DNA of 64,000 nucleotides from positions 1 through 64,000 of the forward strand of contig CAZYEL010000001.1 in assembly GCA_964646415.1 (NCBI GenBank), written 5' to 3'. The position numbers and the translations under genes were made by a program. The notes under the pieces are model-generated. The model was not told the DNA's origin and searched no databases. It saw only the letters and a list, made by a program, of their open reading frames with translations. Origin of the DNA: VGJV01 sp964646415. GTDB taxonomy: Bacteria > Patescibacteriota > Minisyncoccia > UBA6257 > 2-01-FULL-56-20. Numbering within the stretch: the stretch's first letter is position 1; each line of letters opens with the position of its first letter. This document shows positions 49,183 through 57,837 of this stretch, piece by piece.

Positions 49183-50544
49183 ATGAGCCTCGAAGAACTG
49201 TGGCAATCAACTCTTGCCGAGATGGAAGTGCAGCTTTCGCGGGCGAATTTTTCGACCTGGCTCAAAAGCAGTAAGCTTGTGGATAAGCAGGATGGGACTT
49301 TCTATATCGCCCTTCCCAACAATTTCGCTAAAGAATGGGTGGAAAACAAATACCATAAAAATTTATTGGGGATTATCCGCAACTTTGATACCACTGCCCG
49401 CAAATTGGAGTTCGTGGTTGCCCCCCACCACCTTGAAGCCGGTCCGAAAGCAGAATCCATGGCGCACCATCCGCAACGAATAGAGGCGAACGTAGGAGGG
49501 CTTGACCTCAAAATCGACCCGGAGTCGAATCTTAATCCCCGGTACACGCTCTCTTCATTTGTCGTAGGCCCTTCGAACGAGCTTGCGTTCGCGGCTGCTT
49601 CCGCGATTGTGAACGACGTCGGAAGAAAATATAATCCGTTTTTCGTGTATGGAGGCGTGGGGCTTGGAAAAACCCACCTTATCCAGGCGATAGGGAACGA
49701 GATAAAACTAAAGTACCAAAACGCGGTGCGCCCAAAATATGTTTCTTCCGAGCGTTTCACGAGCGATGTGGTGTGGGCAATCCGCAATAAACGGATGGAG
49801 GATATTAAGAAAAGATATCGCGATGTAGATATCCTCATTATCGACGACATCCAATTCATCGGAGGGAAGGAAAAAACCGAGGAGGAGTTCTTCCATACGT
49901 TTAACGCGCTTTACGAAAGCAATAAGCAGATTATTATTTCTTCAGACCGGCCGCCACAGTCCATCCCCACGCTTGAAGAGCGGCTCCGTTCCCGGTTTGA
50001 AGGCGGGCTTATCGCGGACATCAGCTACCCGGAATATGAGATGCGAGTGGCCATCATCAAAGGCAAGCTCCAGGAAATGAACCAAACATTGCCCGATGGG
50101 GTGGTGGAAATCGTCGCGAAACGGGTGAAGAAAAACATCCGTGAACTTGAAGGAATTCTCAACAAAATCCTCTTTTATCAGGAGAAAAAACAAGTACAAA
50201 TCTCCGAGGCGGCTGCGGAAGAAATTATAGAAAAATCAGCGCAAAGCCTCGCCCGGCGCGTGACGGACACCCAGATTCTCAAGGCGGTTGCGGAGTTTTT
50301 CAACATCAACATAACCGACCTCCTTAGCCACAACCGGAGAAAGGAGGTTGTCGAGCCGCGGCAGATTGCGATGTATCTTCTTCGGGATATGTTGGAGTTA
50401 TCCTACCCATCCATTGGGGAAAGGCTGGGGAGAGACCACACCACTGCAATACACGCGTACGAAAAAATCAACAGAGATGTGAACAAGTTTGCACTCCTTA
50501 ACCAGAAGATCCTCATGATAAAAGATGTGGTTCGTAAGGGTTAA
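49183..50544 (+). CDS. dnaA: Chromosomal replication initiator DnaA
   Basis: A 453-aa protein starting at MSLEELWQSTLAEMEVQL (49183). Domain I is at 1-85 with a short linker. The AAA+ domain III has Walker A GGVGLGKTHLIQAIG (about 157) and Walker B DILIIDDIQFIGGKEKTEEEFFHTFN. The domain IV helix-turn-helix carries the DnaA signature near GRDHTTAIHAYEKI. It binds DnaA boxes and opens oriC. dnaN follows after 144 bases that probably contain the origin. Confidence 0.97.
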   Translation: MSLEELWQSTLAEMEVQLSRANFSTWLKSSKLVDKQDGTFYIALPNNFAKEWVENKYHKNLLGIIRNFDTTARKLEFVVAPHHLEAGPKAESMAHHPQRIEANVGGLDLKIDPESNLNPRYTLSSFVVGPSNELAFAAASAIVNDVGRKYNPFFVYGGVGLGKTHLIQAIGNEIKLKYQNAVRPKYVSSERFTSDVVWAIRNKRMEDIKKRYRDVDILIIDDIQFIGGKEKTEEEFFHTFNALYESNKQIIISSDRPPQSIPTLEERLRSRFEGGLIADISYPEYEMRVAIIKGKLQEMNQTLPDGVVEIVAKRVKKNIRELEGILNKILFYQEKKQVQISEAAAEEIIEKSAQSLARRVTDTQILKAVAEFFNINITDLLSHNRRKEVVEPRQIAMYLLRDMLELSYPSIGERLGRDHTTAIHAYEKINRDVNKFALLNQKILMIKDVVRKG

Positions 50545-50688
50545 TACACACCTCATCCACACAAACCTTTTCTTTCATCCTTTATCTTCTATACATTATC
50601 AGCACTTATCCCCATATCCACAGGACTAACAGTATCAACAGTAACAATAATCTTATTCAATTAATCTAATACTACTCTACTTACTACT
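50545..50688. other. Candidate replication origin (oriC) between dnaA and dnaN
   Basis: 144 AT-rich bases with DnaA-box-like sequences: TTATCCCCA, ATATCCACA and CATCCACAC (consensus TTATCCACA), plus runs such as aataatcttattcaattaatctaatac. The dnaA-dnaN position is a classical one. Box number is small and matches are imperfect. The dnaN promoter is probably in the same stretch. Confidence 0.55.
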
Positions 50689-51798
50689 ATGAAGACTGTT
50701 GTGTTGCGTGCGGGGATTATGGAAGCGATTTCGACGGTGGGGCGCGCTGCGGGAGGCGACAGCCTTCCCGCGCTCAAACACATACTCATCGAAGCCCAAA
50801 ATAATAAGTTAGTATTTAAAGGGACTAATCTTGAGATAGCCATTCAACACAGCGTTTCCGCGAAGGTGCTCGAGGGGGGGAAGGTGACTGTGCCTGCGCG
50901 CGCTTTCGCCGAGGTACTCGCCGCATTGCGGAGTGAGCGGATTAATCTTGAGCAAAAAGGCGATAACCTTTCGCTTACTTCCGATAATTACCGCGCGACT
51001 TTCCAGGGCCTTCCCGCCGAGGACTTCCCCCTCATTCCCAAAATAAAAAACAACAGCACATGCATCGAGTGCAAGGCGGGTTCCTTGCGCGATGCGCTTG
51101 GCGCTGTGCTTATTGCAACGGAGTTTTCCGATCTCCGGCCCGAATTAAACAGTGTCCTATTTCACTTTTCCCAAGAGCGCATAGTGCTCGCGGCAACCGA
51201 CAGTTTCCGTCTTGCGGAGCAACAAATCCCGCCGTCACAGTTCTCTGCGAGCGGAGTCGGGGAATTTCGCGCATTAATTCCTCTCAAAACCAGCCAAGAA
51301 CTCCTTCGTTTGCTGGGAGAGCAGGAAACGGTGAAAGTGTGCGCGGACGAAAACCAGATTCTCGTAGCCGCAGGCGCGGCGGAGTGCATTTCTCGCCTTA
51401 TTGACGGAATATTCCCCGAGTATTCCGCCATTGTCCCCACATCGTTTAAGAGCGAGCTTGTGGTGGGGCGCGAAGACCTTGTTGAAGCAATAAAATTAGC
51501 GGGCGTATTCAACGACCGGAACAGCGAAGTCAGATTCGCATATATGCGGGAAAGAAAGGCGCTTGAGGTAAGCGCCGCCGCTCAGGGAGTGGGGGAGAAT
51601 GTGTATGTTCTTCCTGCGGCCATCAAAGGAGAAGACGGGGATATTTTATTCAACGGGCGGTATGTGAGCGATATGTTGCGGGTAGGACGCGGCAGCGAAA
51701 TCTTTTTGGGGTTAAACGATGAAGCCGCGCCCGCTCTTCTCCGGTCCCAAGGGGACGCGTCGTATTACTACATAGTAAAGCCGATACTCAAAACCTAG
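50689..51798 (+). CDS. dnaN: DNA polymerase III beta sliding clamp
   Basis: A 369-aa protein with three clamp folds. Seen: SLPALKHILIEAQNNKLVFKGTNLEIAI in domain 1, ERIVLAATDSFRLAEQQI in domain 2, LIDGIFPEYSAIVP and a C-terminal DGDILFNGRYVSDML. It forms the dimeric ring that holds polymerase on DNA. The normal MPMR-like end is replaced by YYYIVKPILKT. Confidence 0.96.
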   Translation: MKTVVLRAGIMEAISTVGRAAGGDSLPALKHILIEAQNNKLVFKGTNLEIAIQHSVSAKVLEGGKVTVPARAFAEVLAALRSERINLEQKGDNLSLTSDNYRATFQGLPAEDFPLIPKIKNNSTCIECKAGSLRDALGAVLIATEFSDLRPELNSVLFHFSQERIVLAATDSFRLAEQQIPPSQFSASGVGEFRALIPLKTSQELLRLLGEQETVKVCADENQILVAAGAAECISRLIDGIFPEYSAIVPTSFKSELVVGREDLVEAIKLAGVFNDRNSEVRFAYMRERKALEVSAAAQGVGENVYVLPAAIKGEDGDILFNGRYVSDMLRVGRGSEIFLGLNDEAAPALLRSQGDASYYYIVKPILKT

Positions 51799-51800
51799 TC

Positions 51801-54281
51801 TTAGCGGTAGAAGATAACCTGCGTTCTTGCAATCATCCCATTTTCATCAGTCGCTTCCATTTCCAGAAGATTTTGCTGTTTTGCATTTGCGAGGGGGACA
51901 GTGAAGATAATTGGATTCTCCGCGGAGAACGGGCCGCGAAGATTTTCAAGAAGTTGTCCGTTTAAGCGGATGCCTATTCCCTGTGCGCTCCGTGAACCCG
52001 AAAGGCGCGCGCGGAGCGGGGAAGAAGCGCCTTGCAGCACGTCGCCGTTCCGGGGGGTTTCGATGGTGAGTTGCGCGAACCCCAGCGAAGAAGAAGCGGC
52101 GAGTAAGGTTCCTGTCGTGTTGCCCTGCCGGTTATATTCCGCGAAATCGGGCATGTTGCTTGCTGCCCAGCGCAGCACGCCCGTTTCCCAATTCTCAAAC
52201 TGGGGGTCTTCCGCGGGGGCCTGTGGCGGCGGGCCGGTTGGGTCGCTCCGGTCTACGTAATAGAGAATGGAATGGATTTCGCGGTTTGCGCGGTAATCTC
52301 CTGCGAGAATCGGTTTTACCGGAGCAACGGGCTCCGGACGGGGAAAAGTTTCCACTGGGAAGTTCCGCGACGCATGCGCCGCCTGGAAGAATGCGCTCCA
52401 TATGGGGACTGCCGCAAAAATACTCGTGCCGCTCTTGTGCATGGGCGCGTTGTCGTTGCTTCCCGCCCACACTCCCACCGCAAGCGAGGGCGTGTATCCG
52501 ATCGACCACGCGTCGCGGTAGTCGTTTGAAGTTCCTGTTTTCATGGCAACGTCCCGATCGGAGAGTATGGTGTATGACGTGCTGTTGCCGAAAAGTTTCC
52601 GCCGCGCCTCAACGTCGCTTAAAATATCGTTCACGAGGCGGACATACTGCGGGTCAACGACTTGCTCGGAGGCATCTTGGTACGATTCAATAGTCACTCC
52701 TTTACTGTCTTTTACTTCAAGTACGTATGTTTGCGCATGCTTTATCCCGTCGTTCGCAAGTGTCGCGTAGGCACCGACAAGGTCGCTTAAGTGCACCGCC
52801 CCGCCGCCCAGCACGAGGGAAAGGCCGTATTCGCCAGGGTCGGTAAGCGTGGTGATGCCGAAGCGGCGGGTGTTTTCGAGGACGTCGCGTATGCCCGCAA
52901 GGTAGAGGAGCTTCACCGCAGGGAGATTCCGCGACATCGCCAAAGCTTCGCGGAGCGGCATCGGCCCGCGAAAAGAGCCGTCAAAGTTATGGGGATGAAA
53001 ACAGGTTGTCACGGTGCTCGAAGCAGCCTCGTTTTCTTCGGCGGGGACTGCTGGACAATCGGGGTCGCGCGCCGCAAATTCGGTCGACACATCGAAAAGC
53101 ACCGTGTCGGGCGTGTATCCTTTTTCGAACGCGGTGAGATACACAAACGGCTTCAGAGCCGATCCCGGTTGGCGCAACCCTTGGGTGGCGGCGTTGAAGT
53201 TCCCGTTGTGTTCGGTGTCGAAATAATCACGGGAACCGGCGAGCGCAAGGACGTGACCAGTTTTCGGGTCTTGCGCGACAAGCGCCGCGTTGTCGCCCCC
53301 GTACAATTCTTGGTTCCGTTGCGCTCCTTCGCGCACCGCGGCTTGTGCAAGTTGTTGTAAGTCCCAATCCAGCGTGGTGAGGACCTGAAGTCCTCCCCTT
53401 TGGACAAGGTCCTCGCCATACTTTTGCGTGAGGTAGTCTTGCGCAAGCATAACAAAATGAGGCGCCTTAATAGTCTGCCCTTGCGGCGCGAACACCACCC
53501 GCTCCTTTTGGGCAGTTAGGTATTCCTCTTCGCTAATTTTCCAAAGACTCCGCATCTTTTTCAGGATGAACTGGCCGCGCGCAAAGAGTTCTTCGCGGTG
53601 GGTCCCCCACGGCGAGTAGTAGGTGGGGGCTTTAGGGAGGGCGGCGAGCACCGCCGCTTCCCCGAGCGTGAGGTCCTTTGCAGTTTTCCCGAAGAAGGTT
53701 TGACTCGCCGCTTCTACGCCGTATGCGGTGGGCCCGTAGGGGATCTCATTCAGATACAGCTCCAAAATTTGGTCTTTTGTATACTGGCGGGCGAGATTGG
53801 TTGCAAGGATAAGCTCTTTAAGTTTCCTCGTGATGGTTTTTTCCGGAGTGAGGAACGCATTCTTGGCGAGCTGTTGAGTGATGGTGGACCCTCCCTGGAC
53901 AATCTCGCCGCTTTTCAAATTCGCAAGGAGCGAGCGGACTATCGCTTTCCAGTCGAATGCGGGCTCGTTGTAAAAGTTGTCGTCTTCCACCGCCACGGCT
54001 GCATCTTTGAGATATTGAGGGACGTCCGCAATTGGGATTATGGTCCTTCGCTCGCCGGCGCTGATTTCATAGAGAAGCACTTTGCCGCTGCGGTCGTAAA
54101 TTTTTGTGGATTGAGCCACCTGCCGGTGGAGCATTTCTTCGACTGAGGGAAGGTTCCTTTGAAGTGCGGAGTATGCGAAGAACCCGGCGATTATTGCGAG
54201 CGCAACTCCGCTGAGGGTGGCGATAAGAGCGCGGAGCGCCCACGTGCGAGCTGAAGATGCGCGGCGATGGCGGGGAGACAT
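51801..54281 (-). CDS. Class A penicillin-binding protein (PBP1A-like)
   Basis: An 826-aa bifunctional peptidoglycan synthase. After an N-terminal membrane helix (about 14-36) comes the GT51 glycosyltransferase (AVEDDNFYNEPAFDWKAIVR, then GGSTITQQLAKN). The transpeptidase follows, with SxxK as GSALKPFVY, SxN as SRN and KTGTSNDYRD. A C-terminal beta domain (NGDVLQGASSPLRARLSGSR) is Big/Ig-like. It converges with dnaN, stops 2 bases apart. TTGAAA and TACAAT lie upstream with the ATG 9 bases after the -10. Confidence 0.95.
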   Translation of the reverse strand: MSPRHRRASSARTWALRALIATLSGVALAIIAGFFAYSALQRNLPSVEEMLHRQVAQSTKIYDRSGKVLLYEISAGERRTIIPIADVPQYLKDAAVAVEDDNFYNEPAFDWKAIVRSLLANLKSGEIVQGGSTITQQLAKNAFLTPEKTITRKLKELILATNLARQYTKDQILELYLNEIPYGPTAYGVEAASQTFFGKTAKDLTLGEAAVLAALPKAPTYYSPWGTHREELFARGQFILKKMRSLWKISEEEYLTAQKERVVFAPQGQTIKAPHFVMLAQDYLTQKYGEDLVQRGGLQVLTTLDWDLQQLAQAAVREGAQRNQELYGGDNAALVAQDPKTGHVLALAGSRDYFDTEHNGNFNAATQGLRQPGSALKPFVYLTAFEKGYTPDTVLFDVSTEFAARDPDCPAVPAEENEAASSTVTTCFHPHNFDGSFRGPMPLREALAMSRNLPAVKLLYLAGIRDVLENTRRFGITTLTDPGEYGLSLVLGGGAVHLSDLVGAYATLANDGIKHAQTYVLEVKDSKGVTIESYQDASEQVVDPQYVRLVNDILSDVEARRKLFGNSTSYTILSDRDVAMKTGTSNDYRDAWSIGYTPSLAVGVWAGSNDNAPMHKSGTSIFAAVPIWSAFFQAAHASRNFPVETFPRPEPVAPVKPILAGDYRANREIHSILYYVDRSDPTGPPPQAPAEDPQFENWETGVLRWAASNMPDFAEYNRQGNTTGTLLAASSSLGFAQLTIETPRNGDVLQGASSPLRARLSGSRSAQGIGIRLNGQLLENLRGPFSAENPIIFTVPLANAKQQNLLEMEATDENGMIARTQVIFYR

Positions 54282-54290
54282 TGTTATCGT

Positions 54291-54319
54291 ATTGTAGCGT
54301 GACAGGGTCGGGCTTTCAA
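54291..54319 (-). promoter_or_regulatory. Promoter of the class A PBP gene
   Basis: Minus strand: TTGAAA (54314-54319), 17-base spacer, TACAAT (54291-54296), 9 bases to the ATG. Leader of about 2 bases. Confidence 0.7.
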
Positions 54320-54325
54320 AACGAA

Positions 54326-54354
54326 ACCCCGTCCCGCAGTATGCGGGACGGGGT
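54326..54354 (-). terminator. Terminator of the small acidic gene
   Basis: A 12-bp inverted repeat ACCCCGTCCCGC/GCGGGACGGGGT around 5 bases. On the minus strand it is followed by TTCGTTTTG. It partly abuts the PBP promoter. Confidence 0.75.
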
Positions 54355-54374
54355 AAGAACCGCCGAGGGAACCC

Positions 54375-54557
54375 TTACTCGTTCAGTCCGAAGCGGTCCT
54401 CTTGTCGCTGCCCTCCTCCTTCTTCCTCGCGTTCCAAGCCTTCTTCCGAGGGGAGCGTTGTTTCTTCCAATTCGTCGTCGAATGACGCGAGGCCGTCGTT
54501 CTCGTCTTCTTCGTCGCTCAAGCCCCGCGACAACTTAAATTGATGAACCCGTTCCAT
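54375..54557 (-). CDS. Small highly acidic protein
   Basis: A 60-aa protein (MERVHQFKLSRGLSDEEDEN...) with about 20 Glu/Asp residues and no hydrophobic core, so probably disordered. It is not similar to anything I know. Support comes from a good promoter upstream (54612-54639) and a strong terminator 21 bases after its stop, which together frame a unit of this size. There is no clear Shine-Dalgarno. A non-coding RNA from the same unit is the alternative. Confidence 0.5.
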   Translation of the reverse strand: MERVHQFKLSRGLSDEEDENDGLASFDDELEETTLPSEEGLEREEEGGGQRQEDRFGLNE

Positions 54558-54611
54558 GAGTAGTACGTTTTTTCCGACCTTTCAGCGTACCAGACCCAGT
54601 CTTATCACTTT

Positions 54612-54639
54612 GTTATAGAGGAGTCTATTCTGTTGTCAA
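54612..54639 (-). promoter_or_regulatory. Promoter of the small acidic gene
   Basis: Minus strand: TTGACA (54634-54639), 16-base spacer, TATAAC (54612-54617). Leader of about 48 bases to the ATG at 54557. Confidence 0.7.
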
Positions 54640-54654
54640 TCCCCAGACATCCCA

Positions 54655-55131
54655 TTATGCCACGAATGCTTTTGTAAGGTGTGCAACAAGCGCGATGGCG
54701 AGCGCATCGCTCGCGTCATCAATCACGGCGAGCGCGGGGCAATTAAGCACAAGGCGCACCATCTTTGCGACGGCTACCTTGTCCGCAAGGCCATACCCGG
54801 TGAGGTGCGATTTTATTTCTCCCGGGCCGAACTCGGCGATGGGAAGGTTGTGTTCTGCGGCGGCAAGGAGAATAACGCCCCTCGCTTGCGCCACCGCAAC
54901 CCCCGTTTTCTGGTTCTTCGTGATGTAGAGCTTCTCAACAGCAACCCCCGAGGGATGGAACTTCCTAATCATCGCATCCATCCCTTTCTTGATATCCAGG
55001 AGACGCAGGTACGCGTTCTCGCGGCGCACCGGGAGAAGCCCCGCGGAAAGGAAGCGGCATTCGTTGCGAGTGCTCTCTATGACGCCGTAGCCTGCGCGGT
55101 GCGTGCCGGGGTCGATGCCGAGGATAACCAT
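54655..55131 (-). CDS. ruvC: Holliday junction resolvase RuvC
   Basis: A 158-aa protein starting at the ATG at 55131 (MVILGIDPGTHRAGYGVIE). Catalytic acids: Asp7 in GIDPG, Glu in AVEKLYITKN (about 66), and the DDASDALAIAL pair near the end. It cuts Holliday junctions moved by RuvAB; ruvB is at 57838. The extension to 55197 would start inside the neighbouring fold-back repeat. Confidence 0.95.
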   Translation of the reverse strand: MVILGIDPGTHRAGYGVIESTRNECRFLSAGLLPVRRENAYLRLLDIKKGMDAMIRKFHPSGVAVEKLYITKNQKTGVAVAQARGVILLAAAEHNLPIAEFGPGEIKSHLTGYGLADKVAVAKMVRLVLNCPALAVIDDASDALAIALVAHLTKAFVA

Positions 55132-55139
55132 AAGAGAAT

Positions 55140-55245
55140 TTCTAATTATTCTAATTGACCTAATTTCTAAAGAAATCCCAATGAATGAAAATCTCACGTT
55201 GAGACATTCGTGCTTGGGATTTACTTAGGTTAATTAGGATTTTGC
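55140..55245. repeat. Fold-back repeat between ruvC and yebC
   Basis: Left arm ctaattgacctaattt...aaatcccaatgaatg, right arm cattcgtgcttgggattt...ggttaattag. TTCGTGCTTGG is shared with the right end of the S23-type element. The right arm runs into the last codons of yebC. Confidence 0.65.
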
Positions 55246-55764
55246 ATTGGTGTACACTTCCTGCACGTCCAGATGCTCTTCAAGCGTGGCGATGAGCACG
55301 GCGAGTTTCGCTGCATCTTCCGGCGCGAGGGAGAGGGGGAACGTTGCGTGCCGCCCCCCCTCTTTTTCTTCAAATGCCCATGTGACGCTTCCTGGTTCCG
55401 CCCATTTTCCCTCATGCGCGGTAAGTACATGCTTCACTTCGGAAACGGTTCTGTTGCGGTTGTCCGTCGTCGCTTCGATGAGGAGGGCGGTGCCGCCGGG
55501 ACCGTATGCCTCAAAGAGGAGTTCTTCGATTGCGTCGCCGGCTTCGCGAGCTCGCCCAATGGCCCGTGCGATGTTCTCCGCAGGCACATTTTCCGCGCGC
55601 GCTTTTTCAACCGCAGTCCGCAGGCGCGGGTTGAAGTCCGGGTTTGGGTCCTTTTTCGCCGCCGCGGTTATGAGCGCGAGAAGCTTTGAGAATACGACCC
55701 CTCGCTTTTTGTCCGTAATCTCTTTTTTGTGCTTGATACCCGCCCAGTGGGAATGGCCTGACAT
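55234..55764 (-). CDS. YebC/TACO1-family protein, short form
   Basis: A 176-aa protein against about 240 in most bacteria. The N-terminus is intact (SGHSHWAGIKHKKEITDKKRGVVFSKL, then NVPAENIARAIGRA), as is FEAYGPGGTALLIEATTDNRNRTVSEVKHVL. The last domain is cut short, ending VYTNAKS after LEEHLDVQEV. Family members act as transcription regulators or ease ribosome stalling at polyproline; several proteins here are Pro-rich. The C-terminus overlaps the fold-back repeat, which may have caused the shortening. Confidence 0.93.
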   Translation of the reverse strand: MSGHSHWAGIKHKKEITDKKRGVVFSKLLALITAAAKKDPNPDFNPRLRTAVEKARAENVPAENIARAIGRAREAGDAIEELLFEAYGPGGTALLIEATTDNRNRTVSEVKHVLTAHEGKWAEPGSVTWAFEEKEGGRHATFPLSLAPEDAAKLAVLIATLEEHLDVQEVYTNAKS

Positions 55765-55785
55765 ACTGCCAGCATAGCCGGAAAG

Positions 55786-55899
55786 TTCTAAATTTCAAAT
55801 CCCAAATTCCAAAAATCTCAAAACCAAAACCTCCAATTACTTCAAACTGTGCGCCGATCATTCGGTTGGAATTTGGAGCTTGGGGATTGGAATTTGTAA
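55786..55899. repeat. Fold-back repeat between yebC and pilB
   Basis: ttctaaatttcaaatcccaa...at the left is mirrored by ...ttggaatttggagcttgggg and ggaatttgtaa at the right. It is the same AT-rich type as at 21206 and 55140. The pilB promoter overlaps its right end. Confidence 0.65.
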
Positions 55900-55914
55900 G
55901 GTGTGGGGTATAGT
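55887..55914 (+). promoter_or_regulatory. pilB promoter
   Basis: TTGGAA (55887-55892), 16-base spacer, TATAGT (55909-55914), then 7 bases to the ATG. Part of the -35 comes from the fold-back repeat. Confidence 0.55.
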
Positions 55915-55921
55915 GGGAAGA

Positions 55922-57601
55922 ATGAATCAAGCTGTCCCCACGCCCCTAAACGAAGAACTTGAAAAACTGCGCCGCGAAGGCGAAGAGCGTGCGGCAAAAC
56001 GCCTCGCAGAAGAGTTGGGGTATCCGTATGTGGACATCAGCAAAACCCCCGCGTCTTTCGAGGCGATTACCGCCGTTCCGGAGTTTCAAGCCCGGGGGGC
56101 TTTTTTGGCGGGACTTGAGCGTGGCGATCGGACGCTTGCAGTGGCGGTAGCCGATCCGCGTCTTCCCCCGACCATGAGACTTCTTGTCGAACTCAAGAAG
56201 GAATTTTCCGGGCTTAAAATAGTGATGGCATCGCGCTCGGGGATCTCCCAGCTATGGCACATGTACGCCTTTGCCGCAAAGGAGGCAAAGGGCATCACGG
56301 GAAGGGTCGAGTTTGAGGAGCGGCTTGCGGAGCTTACGCAGAAGCTCATAAGTTTCCATGCGGCGAAGGAAACGTTTGACGGTCTCGATTTCACAAAGAC
56401 GAGCACGACGGAGCTCCTTGAAATGCTTCTTGCGGGGGCTTTTGCAAACGACGCCTCCGACGTGCATTGCGAAGCAGAAGAGAAATATGCGAAGTTCCGT
56501 CTACGCATCGACGGTCGTCTCCACGACGTGGCGACTACGGTCCCCATAAAAAATTACGAGTCCCTCCTCGCGCGCTTCAAGCTTCTTGCGGGGATGAAGA
56601 TGAACGTTCGCGACGAAGCGCAAGATGGGAGGTTCGCCGTGCGCACGGCGAAGGATAGGGAAATAGAAATTCGCGTTTCGATTGTCCCCTCCGAATTCGG
56701 CGAGACGGTGGTGATGCGGCTTCTTGATCCCAAAGCCATCAATCTGAAGTTCGCGGACCTTGGGCTTCGAGACGATGACCTCGCTATTGTAAGCGCCGAA
56801 CTTGCGAGGCCGAACGGCCTTATTCTGAATACCGGCCCCACCGGTTCCGGGAAAACCACCACGCTGTACACGTTTCTGCGGAAGCTGAACGACCCCGAGG
56901 TGAAGGTTATTACCGTCGAGGACCCGATCGAGTATCAGGTGGAGGGCATTGAACAGACGCAGGTGGATGTCGAGGCGGGGTACACCTTCGCGAGTGGACT
57001 GCGCGCGATTGTGCGGCAGGACCCCGATGTGATTCTTGTGGGAGAAATCCGCGACATGGAAACTGCGGACATCGCGCTTCAGGCTGCGCTTACCGGCCAC
57101 CTCGTACTCTCGACTTTGCACACGAACGACGCGGTGGGCGCGGTGCCGAGGCTCACCAATCTCGGCATAAAACCCGCAACGATAGGGGCGGCAATGTCGC
57201 TCGTAATTGCGCAGCGCCTTGTACGGAAGCTTTGCGCGGCGTGCAGGAAGGAAGTCCCTATTGCGCCGGAGATGGAGCGGCAGATTCAGTCATTTCTCAA
57301 AAAAATTCCCGCGCGGGTGGATCGTAAGGGATACGAGTACCCCACGATTTTTGAGCCCGTCGGGTGCGACGCGTGCAATCACTTCGGTTACAAAGGGCGC
57401 GTCGGGATTTTCGAGTTTTTCCGCGGAGGACCGGAACTTGAAGAAGCGATTCTTCGGGAAGTTGCGGAAACGGTGCTCACGCAGCTTGCGGCGAAGCAGG
57501 GAATGGTGACTATGCAGGAGGATGGCGTCTTGAAGGCTTTCTGTGGTATCACTAGTTTGAAGGAGGTGGAGGAAGTGACGGGCCCTTTGAAATGGGGATA
57601 G
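55922..57601 (+). CDS. pilB: Type IV pilus/type II secretion assembly ATPase (PilB/GspE)
   Basis: A 559-aa protein starting at MNQAVPTPLNEELEKL (55922). The N-terminal GspE-like part (about 30-140) is followed by ELLEMLLAGAFANDASDVHCEAEE, Walker A GPTGSGKTTTLYTFL (about 305), the Asp box VEDPIEYQVEGIEQTQVD, Walker B DPDVILVGEIRD, the His box LSTLHTNDA and a zinc site (CAACRK and GCDACN). It powers pilus extension and, in many CPR bacteria, may serve DNA uptake. No other pilus gene is in the window except possibly the GspF-N-like gene at 202. Confidence 0.95.
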   Translation: MNQAVPTPLNEELEKLRREGEERAAKRLAEELGYPYVDISKTPASFEAITAVPEFQARGAFLAGLERGDRTLAVAVADPRLPPTMRLLVELKKEFSGLKIVMASRSGISQLWHMYAFAAKEAKGITGRVEFEERLAELTQKLISFHAAKETFDGLDFTKTSTTELLEMLLAGAFANDASDVHCEAEEKYAKFRLRIDGRLHDVATTVPIKNYESLLARFKLLAGMKMNVRDEAQDGRFAVRTAKDREIEIRVSIVPSEFGETVVMRLLDPKAINLKFADLGLRDDDLAIVSAELARPNGLILNTGPTGSGKTTTLYTFLRKLNDPEVKVITVEDPIEYQVEGIEQTQVDVEAGYTFASGLRAIVRQDPDVILVGEIRDMETADIALQAALTGHLVLSTLHTNDAVGAVPRLTNLGIKPATIGAAMSLVIAQRLVRKLCAACRKEVPIAPEMERQIQSFLKKIPARVDRKGYEYPTIFEPVGCDACNHFGYKGRVGIFEFFRGGPELEEAILREVAETVLTQLAAKQGMVTMQEDGVLKAFCGITSLKEVEEVTGPLKWG

Positions 57602-57635
57602 CCCCGGATGCGGGGTTACTTGAGGGAACAGTCGA

Positions 57636-57783
57636 CTGAGATCTGAGGGCATAATCCGACTTGCGTCGGACGATGGGTCTGTCCGGTTTACACCGGGCAG
57701 GATAGAATTACTTCGAGGAGAAGCTTCGCCGAAGCCAAGCTGTCCTGAAAAATTTAGAAATAATTCCAGCCCTCAGATCTCAG
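57636..57783 (+). ncRNA. Structured RNA candidate with 15-bp closing stem
   Basis: 148 nt closed by a perfect 15-bp stem (CTGAGATCTGAGGGC with GCCCTCAGATCTCAG). Inside are a hairpin TCCGAC/GTCGGA, a 9-bp hairpin CTGTCCGGT/ACCGGGCAG, and an 8-bp helix CAGGATAG/CTGTCCTG enclosing GCTTC/GAAGC. The last two share CAG, so they may alternate. No ORF fits. It lacks the SRP domain IV, tmRNA and RNase P signatures. A 6S-type RNA or the leader of ruvB are options. The strand is inferred from the flanking genes. Confidence 0.6.
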
Positions 57784-57837
57784 GCGAGTGTCATTACGGT
57801 GCGGAGATGGTAGCATAAAAAATATTTATTGTCAAGT

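Noticed and set aside
57636..57783. SRP RNA, tmRNA or RNase P RNA
   Set aside because: The conserved GGUCAGG...GGAAGCAGCC loop, a tag ORF with tRNA-like ends, and RNase P core motifs are all missing.
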